A stretch of DNA of 64,000 nt, from assembly GCF_020035535.1 (NCBI RefSeq), contig NZ_CP083349.1, positions 3,118,501 through 3,182,500 of the forward strand, read 5' to 3'. Shown here piece after piece: positions 56,318 through 64,000 of this stretch. This DNA comes from Ensifer adhaerens (GTDB lineage: Bacteria; Pseudomonadota; Alphaproteobacteria; Rhizobiales; Rhizobiaceae). The notes beneath the pieces were generated by a model, which saw only the letters and a list, made by a program, of their open reading frames with translations, was not told the DNA's origin and ran no database searches. How positions within the stretch are numbered: position 1 is the first letter of the stretch; each line of letters begins with the position of its first letter. Position numbers and translations under genes: made by a program.

Positions 56318-58120
56318 GTGTCAAAACGAGAAATCCAGGCGCCGGCGCGCAAATCCATCCGCCCTCTCGCCACGCTTCTGCCGTATCTCGCCCGTTACCG
56401 CCATCTGGTCATCGGCGCAGGCGTTTCGCTGATCCTCGCCGCGGTGACGACCCTGGCGCTGCCACTTGCGGTCAGGCGCATGGTCGACAACGGCTTCTCC
56501 AGTCCCGATAGCGGTTTCATCAACACCTACTTCTCGATGCTGATGATGCTCGCCATCGTGCTCGCCCTGGCGAGTGCGGCGCGTTACTACTTCGTCATTA
56601 CGCTGGGCGAGCGCATCGTTGCCGACCTCCGGCGCAACGTATTCGACCGCGTCACCCGGCTTTCCGCCTCCTTCTTCGACGTCAATCAGTCCGGCGAGAT
56701 CGTCTCGCGGCTGACGGCCGATACGACCCAGGTCAAGTCCGCAGTCGGGGCCACCGCCTCGGTGGCGCTGCGCAACCTGATCCTGTGTCTCGGCGCCATA
56801 GGCATGATGGTCTACACCAGTCCCAAGCTTTCGAGCCTGGTGCTCATCGCCATCCCGATCATCGTCTTCCCGCTCGTCGGCTTCGGCCGCTCCGTCCGTC
56901 GCCGCTCGCGTGAGGCACAGGATACGCTTGCCACCGCATCGGCTTTTGCCGGCGAAGCGATCGCGGCATCCCGCACCGTGCAGGCCTTCAATGGCGAAGC
57001 ACTCGCCAACAACCACTTCGGCGCCGCCGTCGAGGATGCCTATGGCGCTGCGCGCGCCGCCATCAAGGCGCGCTCGGTGCTGACCGCCTTCGCCATTACC
57101 ATGGTCTTCGGCAGCGTCGTCGCCGTGCTTTGGTTCGGGGCGCATGATGTGCTGTCGGGCAACCTTTCCGCCGGCACCCTCGGCCAGTTCCTGCTCTACT
57201 CGGTCTTTGCCGCCGGCAGCCTCGGCTCGCTCTCGGAAGTCTGGGGCGAACTTTCGCAGGCCGCCGGCGCCGCCGAGCGGCTCAACGAACTGCTGACCGA
57301 GGTCCCCGAGATCCAGGCGCCGTCAAACCCCGTTGCCATGCCTGTACCGGCTTCCGGCGCCATCTCCTTCGACGAAGTCTACTTCGCCTATCCGGCGCGA
57401 CCCGATTACAAGAGCCTGAATGGCCTCAGCTTTGCGATCAAACCGGGCGAGACCGTCGCGATCGTCGGTCCTTCCGGCGCCGGCAAGAGCACGGTTTTCT
57501 CCATGTTGCTGCGCTTCTACGATCCTGCCAAGGGCGCGGTGACGGTCGATGGGCTCGATGTTCGAACCGTCGATCCGAAGGAGCTGCGCGACCGGCTGGC
57601 GATCGTGCCGCAGGATGTCACCATCTTCGCGTCGTCCGTCCACGACAACATCGCCTTCGGCATGCCCGGCGCGACCCGGGAGGCGGTGCGCGCCGCAGCC
57701 GCGGCTGCCCAGGCTGACGAGTTCATCAACCGCCTCGATAACGGCTACGACACGCGCGTCGGCGAACGCGGCATCACGCTGTCGGGCGGCCAGCGCCAGC
57801 GCATCGCCATTGCCCGCGCGATCCTGAAGAACGCGCCGATCCTGCTTCTCGATGAGGCCACTTCGGCGCTCGATGCCGAAAGCGAGACGCTGGTGCAGAA
57901 GGCCCTCGATGGCCTGCTGCGCGAGCGCACGACCGTGATCATCGCCCACCGGCTCGCGACCGTGCTGAAGGCCGATCGCATCCTGGTCATGGATCACGGC
58001 CGGATCGTCGAGGAAGGAACACACGTCTCCCTCATCCGCCAGGGCGGCCTCTACGCCAAGCTCGCGCGGCTGCAGTTCAACCATGGCGCCGAGGCGCTGT
58101 TCGTCACGACGCAGAGCTAA
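56318..58120 (+). CDS. ABC exporter, fused membrane and ATPase domains (MsbA-like)
   Basis: 600 residues from GTG 56318, with AAAGGGG upstream; an in-frame ATG at 56222 adds 32 non-conserved residues. Six membrane helices (about 28-330) are followed by a nucleotide-binding domain with Walker A GPSGAGKST (384-392), Q-loop VPQDVTIFASS, signature TLSGGQRQRIAIARA, Walker B ILLLDEATSALD and the H-loop AHRLAT. As a half-transporter it would homodimerise. Homologues export lipid A, drugs or peptides; the substrate here is unknown. Confidence 0.93.
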   Translation: MSKREIQAPARKSIRPLATLLPYLARYRHLVIGAGVSLILAAVTTLALPLAVRRMVDNGFSSPDSGFINTYFSMLMMLAIVLALASAARYYFVITLGERIVADLRRNVFDRVTRLSASFFDVNQSGEIVSRLTADTTQVKSAVGATASVALRNLILCLGAIGMMVYTSPKLSSLVLIAIPIIVFPLVGFGRSVRRRSREAQDTLATASAFAGEAIAASRTVQAFNGEALANNHFGAAVEDAYGAARAAIKARSVLTAFAITMVFGSVVAVLWFGAHDVLSGNLSAGTLGQFLLYSVFAAGSLGSLSEVWGELSQAAGAAERLNELLTEVPEIQAPSNPVAMPVPASGAISFDEVYFAYPARPDYKSLNGLSFAIKPGETVAIVGPSGAGKSTVFSMLLRFYDPAKGAVTVDGLDVRTVDPKELRDRLAIVPQDVTIFASSVHDNIAFGMPGATREAVRAAAAAAQADEFINRLDNGYDTRVGERGITLSGGQRQRIAIARAILKNAPILLLDEATSALDAESETLVQKALDGLLRERTTVIIAHRLATVLKADRILVMDHGRIVEEGTHVSLIRQGGLYAKLARLQFNHGAEALFVTTQS

Positions 58121-58265
58121 GCCGCCTGTGGCGGTTCGGACGCCGCCCATTTCGATTTTACACCAGACGGTTGTCCGCCGACGGCCGCGCCCTATAGTTA
58201 TGGGGCCGGCCTGCGGCGCCGCGCGTGCGTTCGGACGCGCCAAGGTTGCTGCAACTCACTGAACG

Positions 58266-58315
58266 GCTGCATGATTTCGCCCCTGAACCGATCTCGATTT
58301 AGGGTGTCATGCAGC
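58266..58315. repeat. Palindromic intergenic repeat, copy 1
   Basis: Inverted repeat GCTGCATGA/TCATGCAGC enclosing CCCTGAACCGAT/CGATTTAGGG, 50 bases, in the region before the Bug protein gene. Elements of this shape are common in rhizobial intergenic DNA. Confidence 0.55.
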
Positions 58316-58358
58316 GCGGGCCGGTTTGCTGTTTGCTGAACGAGTGGGAGGAATTAGC

Positions 58359-59351
58359 ATGGCATTTTCGGACCTGACCCGGCGCGCAACCCTGACGCTG
58401 GGCCTGATGGCGCTATCGGCGCTGCCCTTTGGCACCTCGGCCCTGGCGCAGGGCTTCCCGGACCGACCGATTACCATGGTCGTTCCCTTCGCCGCCGGCG
58501 GCTCGACCGACGTGGTCGCGCGCATCGTCGCACAGAAAATGTCGGAAGACCTCGGCGAACAGGTGATCGTCCAGAACGTCGCCGGCGCCGGTGGCAATCT
58601 CGGGGCGGCCAATGTCGCGCGCGCCGATCCGGATGGCTACACGATCCTGATGGGGACCGTCGCCACCCACGCGCTCAACCCGCTGATCCTCAAGACCAGG
58701 CCCTACGATCCGGAGAAGGACTTCGCGCCAATTTCGCTGCTGGTGATCGTGCCCAACGTGCTGGTCGTCAATCCCGAGCTTTCCGCCAAGAATGTCGAGG
58801 AACTGCTGGCGCTGCTCAAGACCAAGCCCGACGAATACAGCTACGCGTCCTCCGGCAACGGCACGCCGCTGCATCTCTCCGGCGAACTGTTCAAGAAGAT
58901 GGCCGGCGTCAGCATGCAGCATATCCCCTACAAGGGCGCCGGCCCGGCGCTGAACGATGTCATCGGCAACCAGGTGCCGATCATGTTCGACAACCTCCCC
59001 TCCTCCTCCGGCCACATCAAGGCGGGAACGCTGCGCGCGCTTGCCGTAACCACGGCGGAACGGGCGCCCTCCTTCCCCGATGTGCCGACCGTCGCCGAAG
59101 CCGGCATCCCGGGCTATGAGACCTACACCTGGAACGCGCTCTTTGCCCCGGCGAACACCCCGCAGCCGGTGGTTGCTCGCCTCAACGAGGCGGCAAACAA
59201 GGCCATGAAGGATCCCGCCGTGATCGAACGCATGAAGGAGTTCAGCGCCAAGATCGTCGGGTCGACGCCCGAGGAGCTCGGCACCCACGTGAGTGCGGAA
59301 CTCGAGAAGTGGACCCCGGTCGTTCGCGACGCGAATGTGCAGATGGATTGA
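58359..59351 (+). CDS. Orphan TctC/Bug-family solute-binding protein
   Basis: 330 residues. The leader MAFSDLTRRATLTLGLM carries a twin-arginine-like start, with cleavage near SALAQGF. The mature part has the TctC/Bug fold: FPDRPITMVVPFAAGGSTDVVARI, NVAGAGGNLGAANVARADPDGYTILMGT, and a YASSGNGTPLHLSGELFKKMAG-type ligand loop. These proteins bind carboxylates for TctAB tripartite transporters or act as orphan periplasmic sensors. No tctA or tctB lies nearby. GAGGAATT precedes ATG 58359. Confidence 0.9.
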   Translation: MAFSDLTRRATLTLGLMALSALPFGTSALAQGFPDRPITMVVPFAAGGSTDVVARIVAQKMSEDLGEQVIVQNVAGAGGNLGAANVARADPDGYTILMGTVATHALNPLILKTRPYDPEKDFAPISLLVIVPNVLVVNPELSAKNVEELLALLKTKPDEYSYASSGNGTPLHLSGELFKKMAGVSMQHIPYKGAGPALNDVIGNQVPIMFDNLPSSSGHIKAGTLRALAVTTAERAPSFPDVPTVAEAGIPGYETYTWNALFAPANTPQPVVARLNEAANKAMKDPAVIERMKEFSAKIVGSTPEELGTHVSAELEKWTPVVRDANVQMD

Positions 59352-59383
59352 TCGACAGGCATTTGATTTGACTTAGCGAAATC

Positions 59384-59557
59384 GCCCCTCATGCATGCGG
59401 TGAGGGAAGGCTGCCGCCACCTTCTCCCCGGGGCGAAGGGGCCATTGGTGCGCACTCGTTCCAAAATCACCATCCCCCTCACCCAGATGAATGGGGAACT
59501 CAGCCGGAACACTCGTGCCCTCTCCCAGCAATGCGGGGAGAGGGTTAGGGTGGGGGT
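59384..59557. repeat. Intergenic mosaic repeat, GGGGAGAGGGTTAGGG type
   Basis: The gap between the Bug gene and the FAD dehydrogenase carries CCCCTCATGCATGCGGTGAG, CCTTCTCCCCGGGGCGAAGG and, at the right, GGGGAGAGGGTTAGGGTGGG. These G/C-purine-tract segments are characteristic of repeated extragenic elements in rhizobia. It is probably non-coding and mobile or vestigial. Confidence 0.55.
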
Positions 59558-59575
59558 CTTTCGAACAGCGGCCAG

Positions 59576-61222
59576 TCATGCCCCCGCAGCACCTCGCCCC
59601 GCCATCCGGCCCGAGAAGATGCAGCCGCCGAGGAAGGTGCCTTCGAGCGCATTGTAGCCATGCATGCCGCCGCCGCCGAAACCGGCGACCTCGCCGGCGG
59701 CATAGAGGCCCGGGACCGGCTCGCCCGATTGTTCGAGCACCTGGCCCGAGAGGTTGGTCTGCAGGCCGCCGAGCGTCTTGCGCGTCAGGATATGCAGGCG
59801 AACGGCGATCAGCGGCCCGGCGTTCGCATCGAGCAACCGATGTGGCTTGGCGGTGCGCAGCAGCCGATCACCGCGATAGGCGCGAGCGCCGCGGATTGCG
59901 GTGACCTGCGCATCCTTGGAAAACGGGTTGGTGATCTCGCGGTCGCGCGCCTCGATCTGCTGGCGAAGATGGTCGAGCGACAGCCGATCCTCGCCCGTCA
60001 GCGCGTTCATCGCCGGCACAAGGTCTTCAAGCCGCTCCCGGACGATGAAATCCTCACCCTTGTCCATGAAGGCCTGGACCGGGCCTGGCGGGTTCTTGCC
60101 GAGCCGTTTCAGAAGCAGCGAAATGCTCTTGCCGGTCAGATCCGGGTTCTGTTCCGAACCGGAGAGCGCGAATTCCTTCTTGATGATCGCCCGCGTCAGG
60201 ATGAACCAGCTGTAGTCGTGACCGCTGTCGCGGATCGCCTGCAATGTGCCGAGCGTATCGAAGCCGGGCATCGCCGGGGCGGAAAAGCGATTGCCATCCG
60301 CGTCGCACCAGAAGGACGATGGGCCGGGTAGGATGCGGATGCCATGTTCCGGCCAGATCGGATCAAAGTTTCTAACCCCCTCGGTATAGTGCCACATGCG
60401 ATCCGAGTTGATGACCGAGCCGCGTGCGCGACTGGCGATCTCCAGCATGCGCCCGTCGACGTGATGCGGTACGCCCGAAACCATGGTTGCCGGCGGTTGA
60501 CCGAGCCGCTTGCGCGGCCAGTTGCGGCGAACGAGATCATGGTTGCCGCCGATACCGCCCGAGGTGACGATGACAGCCGCTGCCGAAATCTCGAAATCGC
60601 CGTCGACGTCGCGGGAACTGCGCTCGCCGCGCCCGACCAGATCTTCCTTTAGCAGCGCACCGCGGGTACCCGTCACCTTTCCATCGGTGACGATGAGTTC
60701 ATCGACCCTATGGCGGAACCGGAAGCGCACGAGGCCGCGGCTTTCCGCCTCTCGCGTCAAACGCACGAAGGGCTCGAGCACCGCTGGCCCCGTGCCCCAG
60801 GTGACGTGGAAGCGCGGCACCGAGTTGCCGTGACCATGGGCAAGCCCGCCACCGCGTTCGGCCCAGCCAACGACGGGGAACCAGCGCATGCCGAGGGAAT
60901 GCAGCCAGCGACGCTTTTCGCCGGCGGCAAAGTCGAGATAGGCTTCCGCCCAAAGCCGCGGCCAATGGTCTTCGGGACGGTCGAACTGCGACGACCCCAT
61001 CCAGTCCTGCAAGGCAAGCTCCCGCGTGTCGCGGATGCCCATGCGGCGCTGCTCGGGACTATCGACGAAGAACAGACCACCCAGCGACCAGAACGCCTGA
61101 CCGCCAAGGTTCTGTTCGCCTTCCTGATCGAGAACGATGACCCTGCGGCCACGGGCAGCCGCCTCCGAGGCGGCGACGAGGCCGGCAAGGCCAGCGCCGA
61201 CGACCAACACATCGCAATCCAT
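59576..61222 (-). CDS. FAD-dependent dehydrogenase (fumarate-reductase/KstD-like flavoprotein)
   Basis: 548 residues. The N-terminal FAD-binding GxGxxG is DVLVVGAGLAGLVAASEAA, followed by an EGEQNLGGQAFWSLGG segment. The substrate region includes GNSVPRFHVTWGTGP, and a second FAD-binding end LYAAGEVAGFGGGGMHGYNALEGTFLGG closes the fold. It belongs to the family annotated as FAD-binding dehydrogenase (COG3573); the substrate (a steroid-like or other CH-CH compound) is unknown. GGGGAGGG lies before the ATG. It is separated from the MotB-like gene by 151 bases. Confidence 0.88.
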   Translation of the reverse strand: MDCDVLVVGAGLAGLVAASEAAARGRRVIVLDQEGEQNLGGQAFWSLGGLFFVDSPEQRRMGIRDTRELALQDWMGSSQFDRPEDHWPRLWAEAYLDFAAGEKRRWLHSLGMRWFPVVGWAERGGGLAHGHGNSVPRFHVTWGTGPAVLEPFVRLTREAESRGLVRFRFRHRVDELIVTDGKVTGTRGALLKEDLVGRGERSSRDVDGDFEISAAAVIVTSGGIGGNHDLVRRNWPRKRLGQPPATMVSGVPHHVDGRMLEIASRARGSVINSDRMWHYTEGVRNFDPIWPEHGIRILPGPSSFWCDADGNRFSAPAMPGFDTLGTLQAIRDSGHDYSWFILTRAIIKKEFALSGSEQNPDLTGKSISLLLKRLGKNPPGPVQAFMDKGEDFIVRERLEDLVPAMNALTGEDRLSLDHLRQQIEARDREITNPFSKDAQVTAIRGARAYRGDRLLRTAKPHRLLDANAGPLIAVRLHILTRKTLGGLQTNLSGQVLEQSGEPVPGLYAAGEVAGFGGGGMHGYNALEGTFLGGCIFSGRMAGRGAAGA

Positions 61223-61373
61223 GAAATGCCCTCCCCTGCATCCCAGACAGCGCCGCGCGTCTATTCAGACGACCGAGAACTGCCGCCGCCCACGAACGGC
61301 TGCAGAAACTGTTACGCGTACGTCAAGGTCAATTCAAGAGTCGGCGCCGACCGCTGCGTGTTTCGGAAGCGTC

Positions 61374-62405
61374 CTATTTTTCGGTCAGCTTGAGCTCGAT
61401 GCGGCGGTTCTGGGCCCGGGCCTCCGGGGTTTCGCCGGGTGCAATCGGCTGGTATTCGCCAAAGCCGGCTGCGACCAGCCGATCAGCAGGAACCCCCTTC
61501 GAGATCAGGAACTTCACCACCGAGGTCGCACGCGCCGAAGAAAGCTCCCAGTTGTCGGCATAACGGCCGGTTCCGGAGAGTTGGACGTTGTCGGTATGGC
61601 CGTCGACGCGCAGCACCCAGTTGATCTCCGCCGGGATCTCCTTGGCAAGATCAAGCAATGCCGAAGCAAGCTTCCCCATCTCCGTCTGCCCGTCGGGATT
61701 GAGATCGCTGCCACCGGACGGGAACAGCACTTCCGACTGGAACACGAAGCGGTCGCCGACAATGCGGATGTTTTCGCGATCGGAGAGAATTTCCCTCAAG
61801 CGTCCGAAGAAATCGGAGCGGTAGCGGTTGAGTTCCTGTACCCGCTGGGCAAGCGCCACGTTCAGGCGACGGCCAAGGTCGGCGATCTTCGTCTGCGATG
61901 CCTGGTCCTTCGCTTCCGATGCCTGAAGCGCGACCTCGATTGCGGCGATCTGGTTGCGCAGCGCCGCGATCTGCTGGTTCAGAAGTTCGATCTGGCTCAT
62001 CGCCCGGGCGCTGACATCACGCTCGTTCTCGAGCTCGGTGCCGAGCCGTCCGATCTTCTGGTTGGCCGCGTCGCTGCTGCCGGCGCCCTGGTCGAGCAGC
62101 GCCTGGAGCCGTGAACGTTCGCCTTCCGACTGGGAAAGCGATGCCTGGAGATTGGCGAGCGAATCCTCGAGATCCTGCTTGCCGCTTTTCTCGAGCGCCA
62201 GGAGTTGAGTAAGTTCGTTGATCTGGCTGTTCAGCCTGGTCAGCACCTCGTCCTTGCCGCTGATCTCACGGCTCAGCAGAAACTGCCCGAGAACGAAGAC
62301 GGTGAGCAGGAACATGATCGAAAGCAGGAGCGTCGACAGCGCATCGACGAAGCCCGGCCAATAATCGATCGTGCGCTGCGAGCGGCCTTTACGGGCGAGC
62401 GCCAT
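61374..62405 (-). CDS. MotB/OmpA-domain protein of a non-flagellar stator-like pair
   Basis: 343 residues. One N-terminal membrane helix (about 15-42) includes WPGFVDALSTLLLSIMFLLT, with Asp21 positioned like the proton-carrying Asp of MotB. A very long periplasmic coiled coil follows (about 50-195, EVLTRLNSQINELTQLLALE onward). The C-terminal OmpA-like domain binds peptidoglycan (FPSGGSDLNPDGQTEM, VDGHTDNVQLSG, NRRIELKL). It starts 3 bases after the MotA-like stop and GGAGGAG lies before the ATG, so the two are co-translated. Flagellar context is absent. Confidence 0.87.
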   Translation of the reverse strand: MALARKGRSQRTIDYWPGFVDALSTLLLSIMFLLTVFVLGQFLLSREISGKDEVLTRLNSQINELTQLLALEKSGKQDLEDSLANLQASLSQSEGERSRLQALLDQGAGSSDAANQKIGRLGTELENERDVSARAMSQIELLNQQIAALRNQIAAIEVALQASEAKDQASQTKIADLGRRLNVALAQRVQELNRYRSDFFGRLREILSDRENIRIVGDRFVFQSEVLFPSGGSDLNPDGQTEMGKLASALLDLAKEIPAEINWVLRVDGHTDNVQLSGTGRYADNWELSSARATSVVKFLISKGVPADRLVAAGFGEYQPIAPGETPEARAQNRRIELKLTEK

Positions 62406-62408
62406 GGA

Positions 62409-63509
62409 TTATTCTCCTCCGGTCTCGTCCAACTGTCCGACCTTGGCCGGCACAGACGACCTCTCGCTGGTGACGGCGATGCGATCGCCGCCGATGCGGG
62501 ACGACAATTTGTCGAGCGTCCTGCGCATCGCCTTGGCCTCTTCCTGCTGCGCTTCGATCCAGTCCCGGAGCATCTGCTGCTCGCCACGCATGTTTTTCAC
62601 CAGCCCCTGGATGCCTTCGGCAAGGCTTGCCATGGCGGCAGTCGTTCGCTGGCTCGAGCCGCCCTCCTGATTGAGGCGTACCAGCTGATCGGTGAGCTTC
62701 TTCAGCTCCTCCACCGGGGCGCCCGATGGCGCATCGAGCGACGACGTCAGCTCCGAACCGACATCAGTGACGGAGGAAAGCCAGTTTTCAAGCTCGGTGT
62801 AAAAACGGTTCTGCGCGCGGCCGGCCTGCAGGTCGAGGAAGCCGAGGATCAGCGAGCCGGAAAGACCAAAGAGCGACGTCGAGAACGCCGTACCCATGCC
62901 CGTGAGCGGCGCCGACAGGCCGCTTTTCAGGGCCGCCAGAATGTCCTCGGTGGTTCCCGAACCTGCATCCAGCGATTGGATGACCGTGTTGATCGAACCG
63001 ATGGTGCCCAAGAGACCCCAGAAGGTGCCGAGCAGGCCGAGAAACACGAGAAGGCCGGTCAGGTAGCGCGAGATATCGCGGGATTCATCCAGGCGGGTCG
63101 CGATCGAATCCAGGATGGAGCGCAACGCCGTCGTCGAGATCGCCGTCTGGCGGGCACCGATCAGTGCCCGCATCGGCGCCAAAAGCACCGGGTCGCGGCC
63201 CACCTTGTCGGCGCTACCGGCGGCGCGGAAAGAGTTGAACCAACGCACTTCGGGACGCAAGCCCAGCACATGGTTGAAGACGAGCAGGATGCCGATCAAG
63301 AGCACCCCGAGGATCAAACCATTGAGGCCGGGGTTGGCCAGAAAGGCGTTGTGTGCCTGCCGAAAGAGGATTGCGCCCACGAAACCGACGATGATCAGGA
63401 AGACCACCATGATCCAGAAATAGTGCATGGGGCTCGAAAGCTTGTGCGGATTATAGCCTTCTTCCACGCCTTCCCGACCGTTCCACCCGGACAGATGCAG
63501 TTGCGTCAT
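62409..63509 (-). CDS. MotA/TolQ/ExbB-family channel protein of unknown system
   Basis: 366 residues. Membrane segments lie near 28-48 and 62-85, then two more around 148-175 and 200-230 with the MotA/TolQ signature (YLTGLLVFLGLLGTFWGLLGTIGSINTVI, GLSAPLTGMGTAFSTSLFGLSGSLILGFLDLQAG). A soluble helical C-terminus covers about 250-366. The layout matches the MotA/TolQ/ExbB proton-channel superfamily and the downstream partner is MotB-like. Distinct from tolQ at 13323, the cellular role of this pair is unknown. Confidence 0.85.
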   Translation of the reverse strand: MTQLHLSGWNGREGVEEGYNPHKLSSPMHYFWIMVVFLIIVGFVGAILFRQAHNAFLANPGLNGLILGVLLIGILLVFNHVLGLRPEVRWFNSFRAAGSADKVGRDPVLLAPMRALIGARQTAISTTALRSILDSIATRLDESRDISRYLTGLLVFLGLLGTFWGLLGTIGSINTVIQSLDAGSGTTEDILAALKSGLSAPLTGMGTAFSTSLFGLSGSLILGFLDLQAGRAQNRFYTELENWLSSVTDVGSELTSSLDAPSGAPVEELKKLTDQLVRLNQEGGSSQRTTAAMASLAEGIQGLVKNMRGEQQMLRDWIEAQQEEAKAMRRTLDKLSSRIGGDRIAVTSERSSVPAKVGQLDETGGE

Positions 63510-63569
63510 GGGTATAAGTATCTCCCGGTTTTTACTTGACGGAACGGCGCCGCGCCGGCCCGGAGCCTA

Positions 63570-63614
63570 CTGCATAATTCCCGAAACCGAAATCGATTCA
63601 AGGATGAAATTCAG
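63570..63614. repeat. Palindromic intergenic repeat, degenerate copy 2
   Basis: CTGCATAATTC..CCGAAATCGATTC..GGATGAAATTCAGC resembles the element at 58266-58315 in outline (CTGCATRATT arms, a central CGAT) but with decayed pairing. It lies upstream of the MotA-like gene. Confidence 0.4.
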
Positions 63615-63703
63615 CCGTTTCTCAAAGTGAGGCAACGGCTGCGACCGCCTTAGATAGGCACAGGCATGTGGCGCTGTCGTGTTGCCTCATTCCGGATCAA
63701 CCG

Positions 63704-63742
63704 GAAAAACAAGGCCTCCGACGCGGGTGAGCGCCGGAGGCC
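63704..63742 (-). terminator. Intrinsic terminator of the suhB-like gene
   Basis: Stem GGCCTCCGACGC/GCGCCGGAGGCC (63713-63742, one mismatch), followed on the minus strand by TTGTTTTTCC, 24 bases after the stop. Confidence 0.85.
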
Positions 63743-63765
63743 GAGCACAGGAATGGGATCGCTGC

Positions 63766-64000
63766 TTACTTCGTCGGGACCGGACGGTGCACGACGTCCT
63801 TGAGCGCCTTGGTGATGTATTCGTTGCCACAAACGATCGAGCCATCTTCGACCGGCTTGGCGCCACCGTTGATGTCGGTGGTCCAGCCGCCAGCCTCGCG
63901 GATCAGCAGCACGCCGGCAGCAATATCCCAGGCGGCGAGGTCGCGCTCCCAGTAACCGTCGTAGCGGCCGGCTGCGACATAGGCGAGATCGAGCGAGGCG
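63766..64000 (-). CDS. suhB: Inositol monophosphatase family protein (SuhB-like), N-terminus beyond window
   Basis: The last 77 residues are visible: YVAAGRYDGYWERDLAAWDIAAG, LLIREAGGW, DINGGAKPVEDGSIVCGN and a C-terminal VVHRPVPTK. The WDIAAG segment contains the metal-binding Asp of the inositol-monophosphatase fold. The enzyme hydrolyses myo-inositol phosphate or related substrates, and SuhB-type proteins also assist rRNA transcription. The catalytic N-terminal half lies beyond base 64000. Confidence 0.85.
   Translation of the reverse strand, partial: ASLDLAYVAAGRYDGYWERDLAAWDIAAGVLLIREAGGWTTDINGGAKPVEDGSIVCGNEYITKALKDVVHRPVPTK

Noticed and set aside
61374..63509. Zorya-type anti-phage system, because a MotA-like and a MotB-like gene stand side by side
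   Set aside because: The defining ZorC, ZorD or ZorE genes are absent; the neighbours are an FAD dehydrogenase and a SuhB-like gene; composition and codon use match the core genome.

Overview
The window reads as an alphaproteobacterial chromosome segment, most like a Sinorhizobium/Ensifer-type rhizobium. GC is high and coding is dense. The gene sets are typical of Rhizobiales: ruvCAB, ftsH-glmM, tolQRAB-pal-cpoB, zapA, tkt-gap-pgk-fba with a class I aldolase, sulfolipid genes sqdBDC, an RcdA-family gene, and class III cyclase/TPR signalling proteins. No phage, insertion sequence, CRISPR array, rRNA or tRNA was recognised. Almost everything looks like stable core genome. The left end cuts serC and the right end cuts an inositol-monophosphatase (suhB-like) gene.

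Layout. 1-5 kb: serC with a structured leader, two tandem paralogous outer-membrane barrel genes, and glmM, all on the minus strand. 5-14 kb: ftsH, tilS, cpoB, pal, tolB, tolA, tolR and tolQ on the minus strand, the envelope-constriction machinery. 14-20 kb: a plus-strand island with an unknown 102-aa gene coupled to a LigD-like phosphoesterase-polymerase, then minus-strand ybgC, then the translationally coupled sqdB-sqdD-sqdC sulfolipid operon. 20-27 kb: a membrane protein, a Tat-type metallophosphoesterase, ruvB, ruvA and ruvC, a luciferase-like monooxygenase, a HAD phosphatase and yebC. 27-33 kb: two secreted proteins and an RND efflux pair. 33-38 kb: a YmdB-like phosphodiesterase, 5-formyl-THF cyclo-ligase, small regulators, a LysR regulator, a probable 6S RNA gene, zapA and a DUF4164 coiled-coil gene. 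38-44.5 kb: tkt, gap, a glycolipid-binding-domain gene, pgk and fba. 44.5-50 kb: a PhzF protein, a TetR/DHA2-pump pair, an adenylate/guanylate cyclase with TPRs, and a 51-aa two-helix membrane protein. 50-56 kb: an MFS transporter, DUF1192, a candidate sRNA, the rcdA-like gene, a second MFS gene, a winged-helix/TPR regulator and rpmE. 56-64 kb: an ABC exporter, an orphan TctC/Bug binding protein, an FAD dehydrogenase, and a MotB-like/MotA-like membrane pair.

The most interesting signals are regulatory. Four perfect TTAA-N7-TTAA motifs (the CtrA cell-cycle box) lie in intergenic DNA: one before each outer-membrane barrel gene and two before the rcdA-like gene, whose Caulobacter homologue helps degrade CtrA. 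One of these boxes sits just upstream of a compact candidate sRNA with a strong terminator, nested between DUF1192 and rcdA. TTAACCAT half-sites also lie upstream of pal and tolQ. Other points of interest are the serC leader hairpins, a 6S RNA gene recognisable from its closing stem and its place after zapA, a strong terminator squeezed between tkt and gap, one TolB-like/TPR output module fused to two different input domains, and a non-flagellar MotA/MotB-like pair of unknown role.
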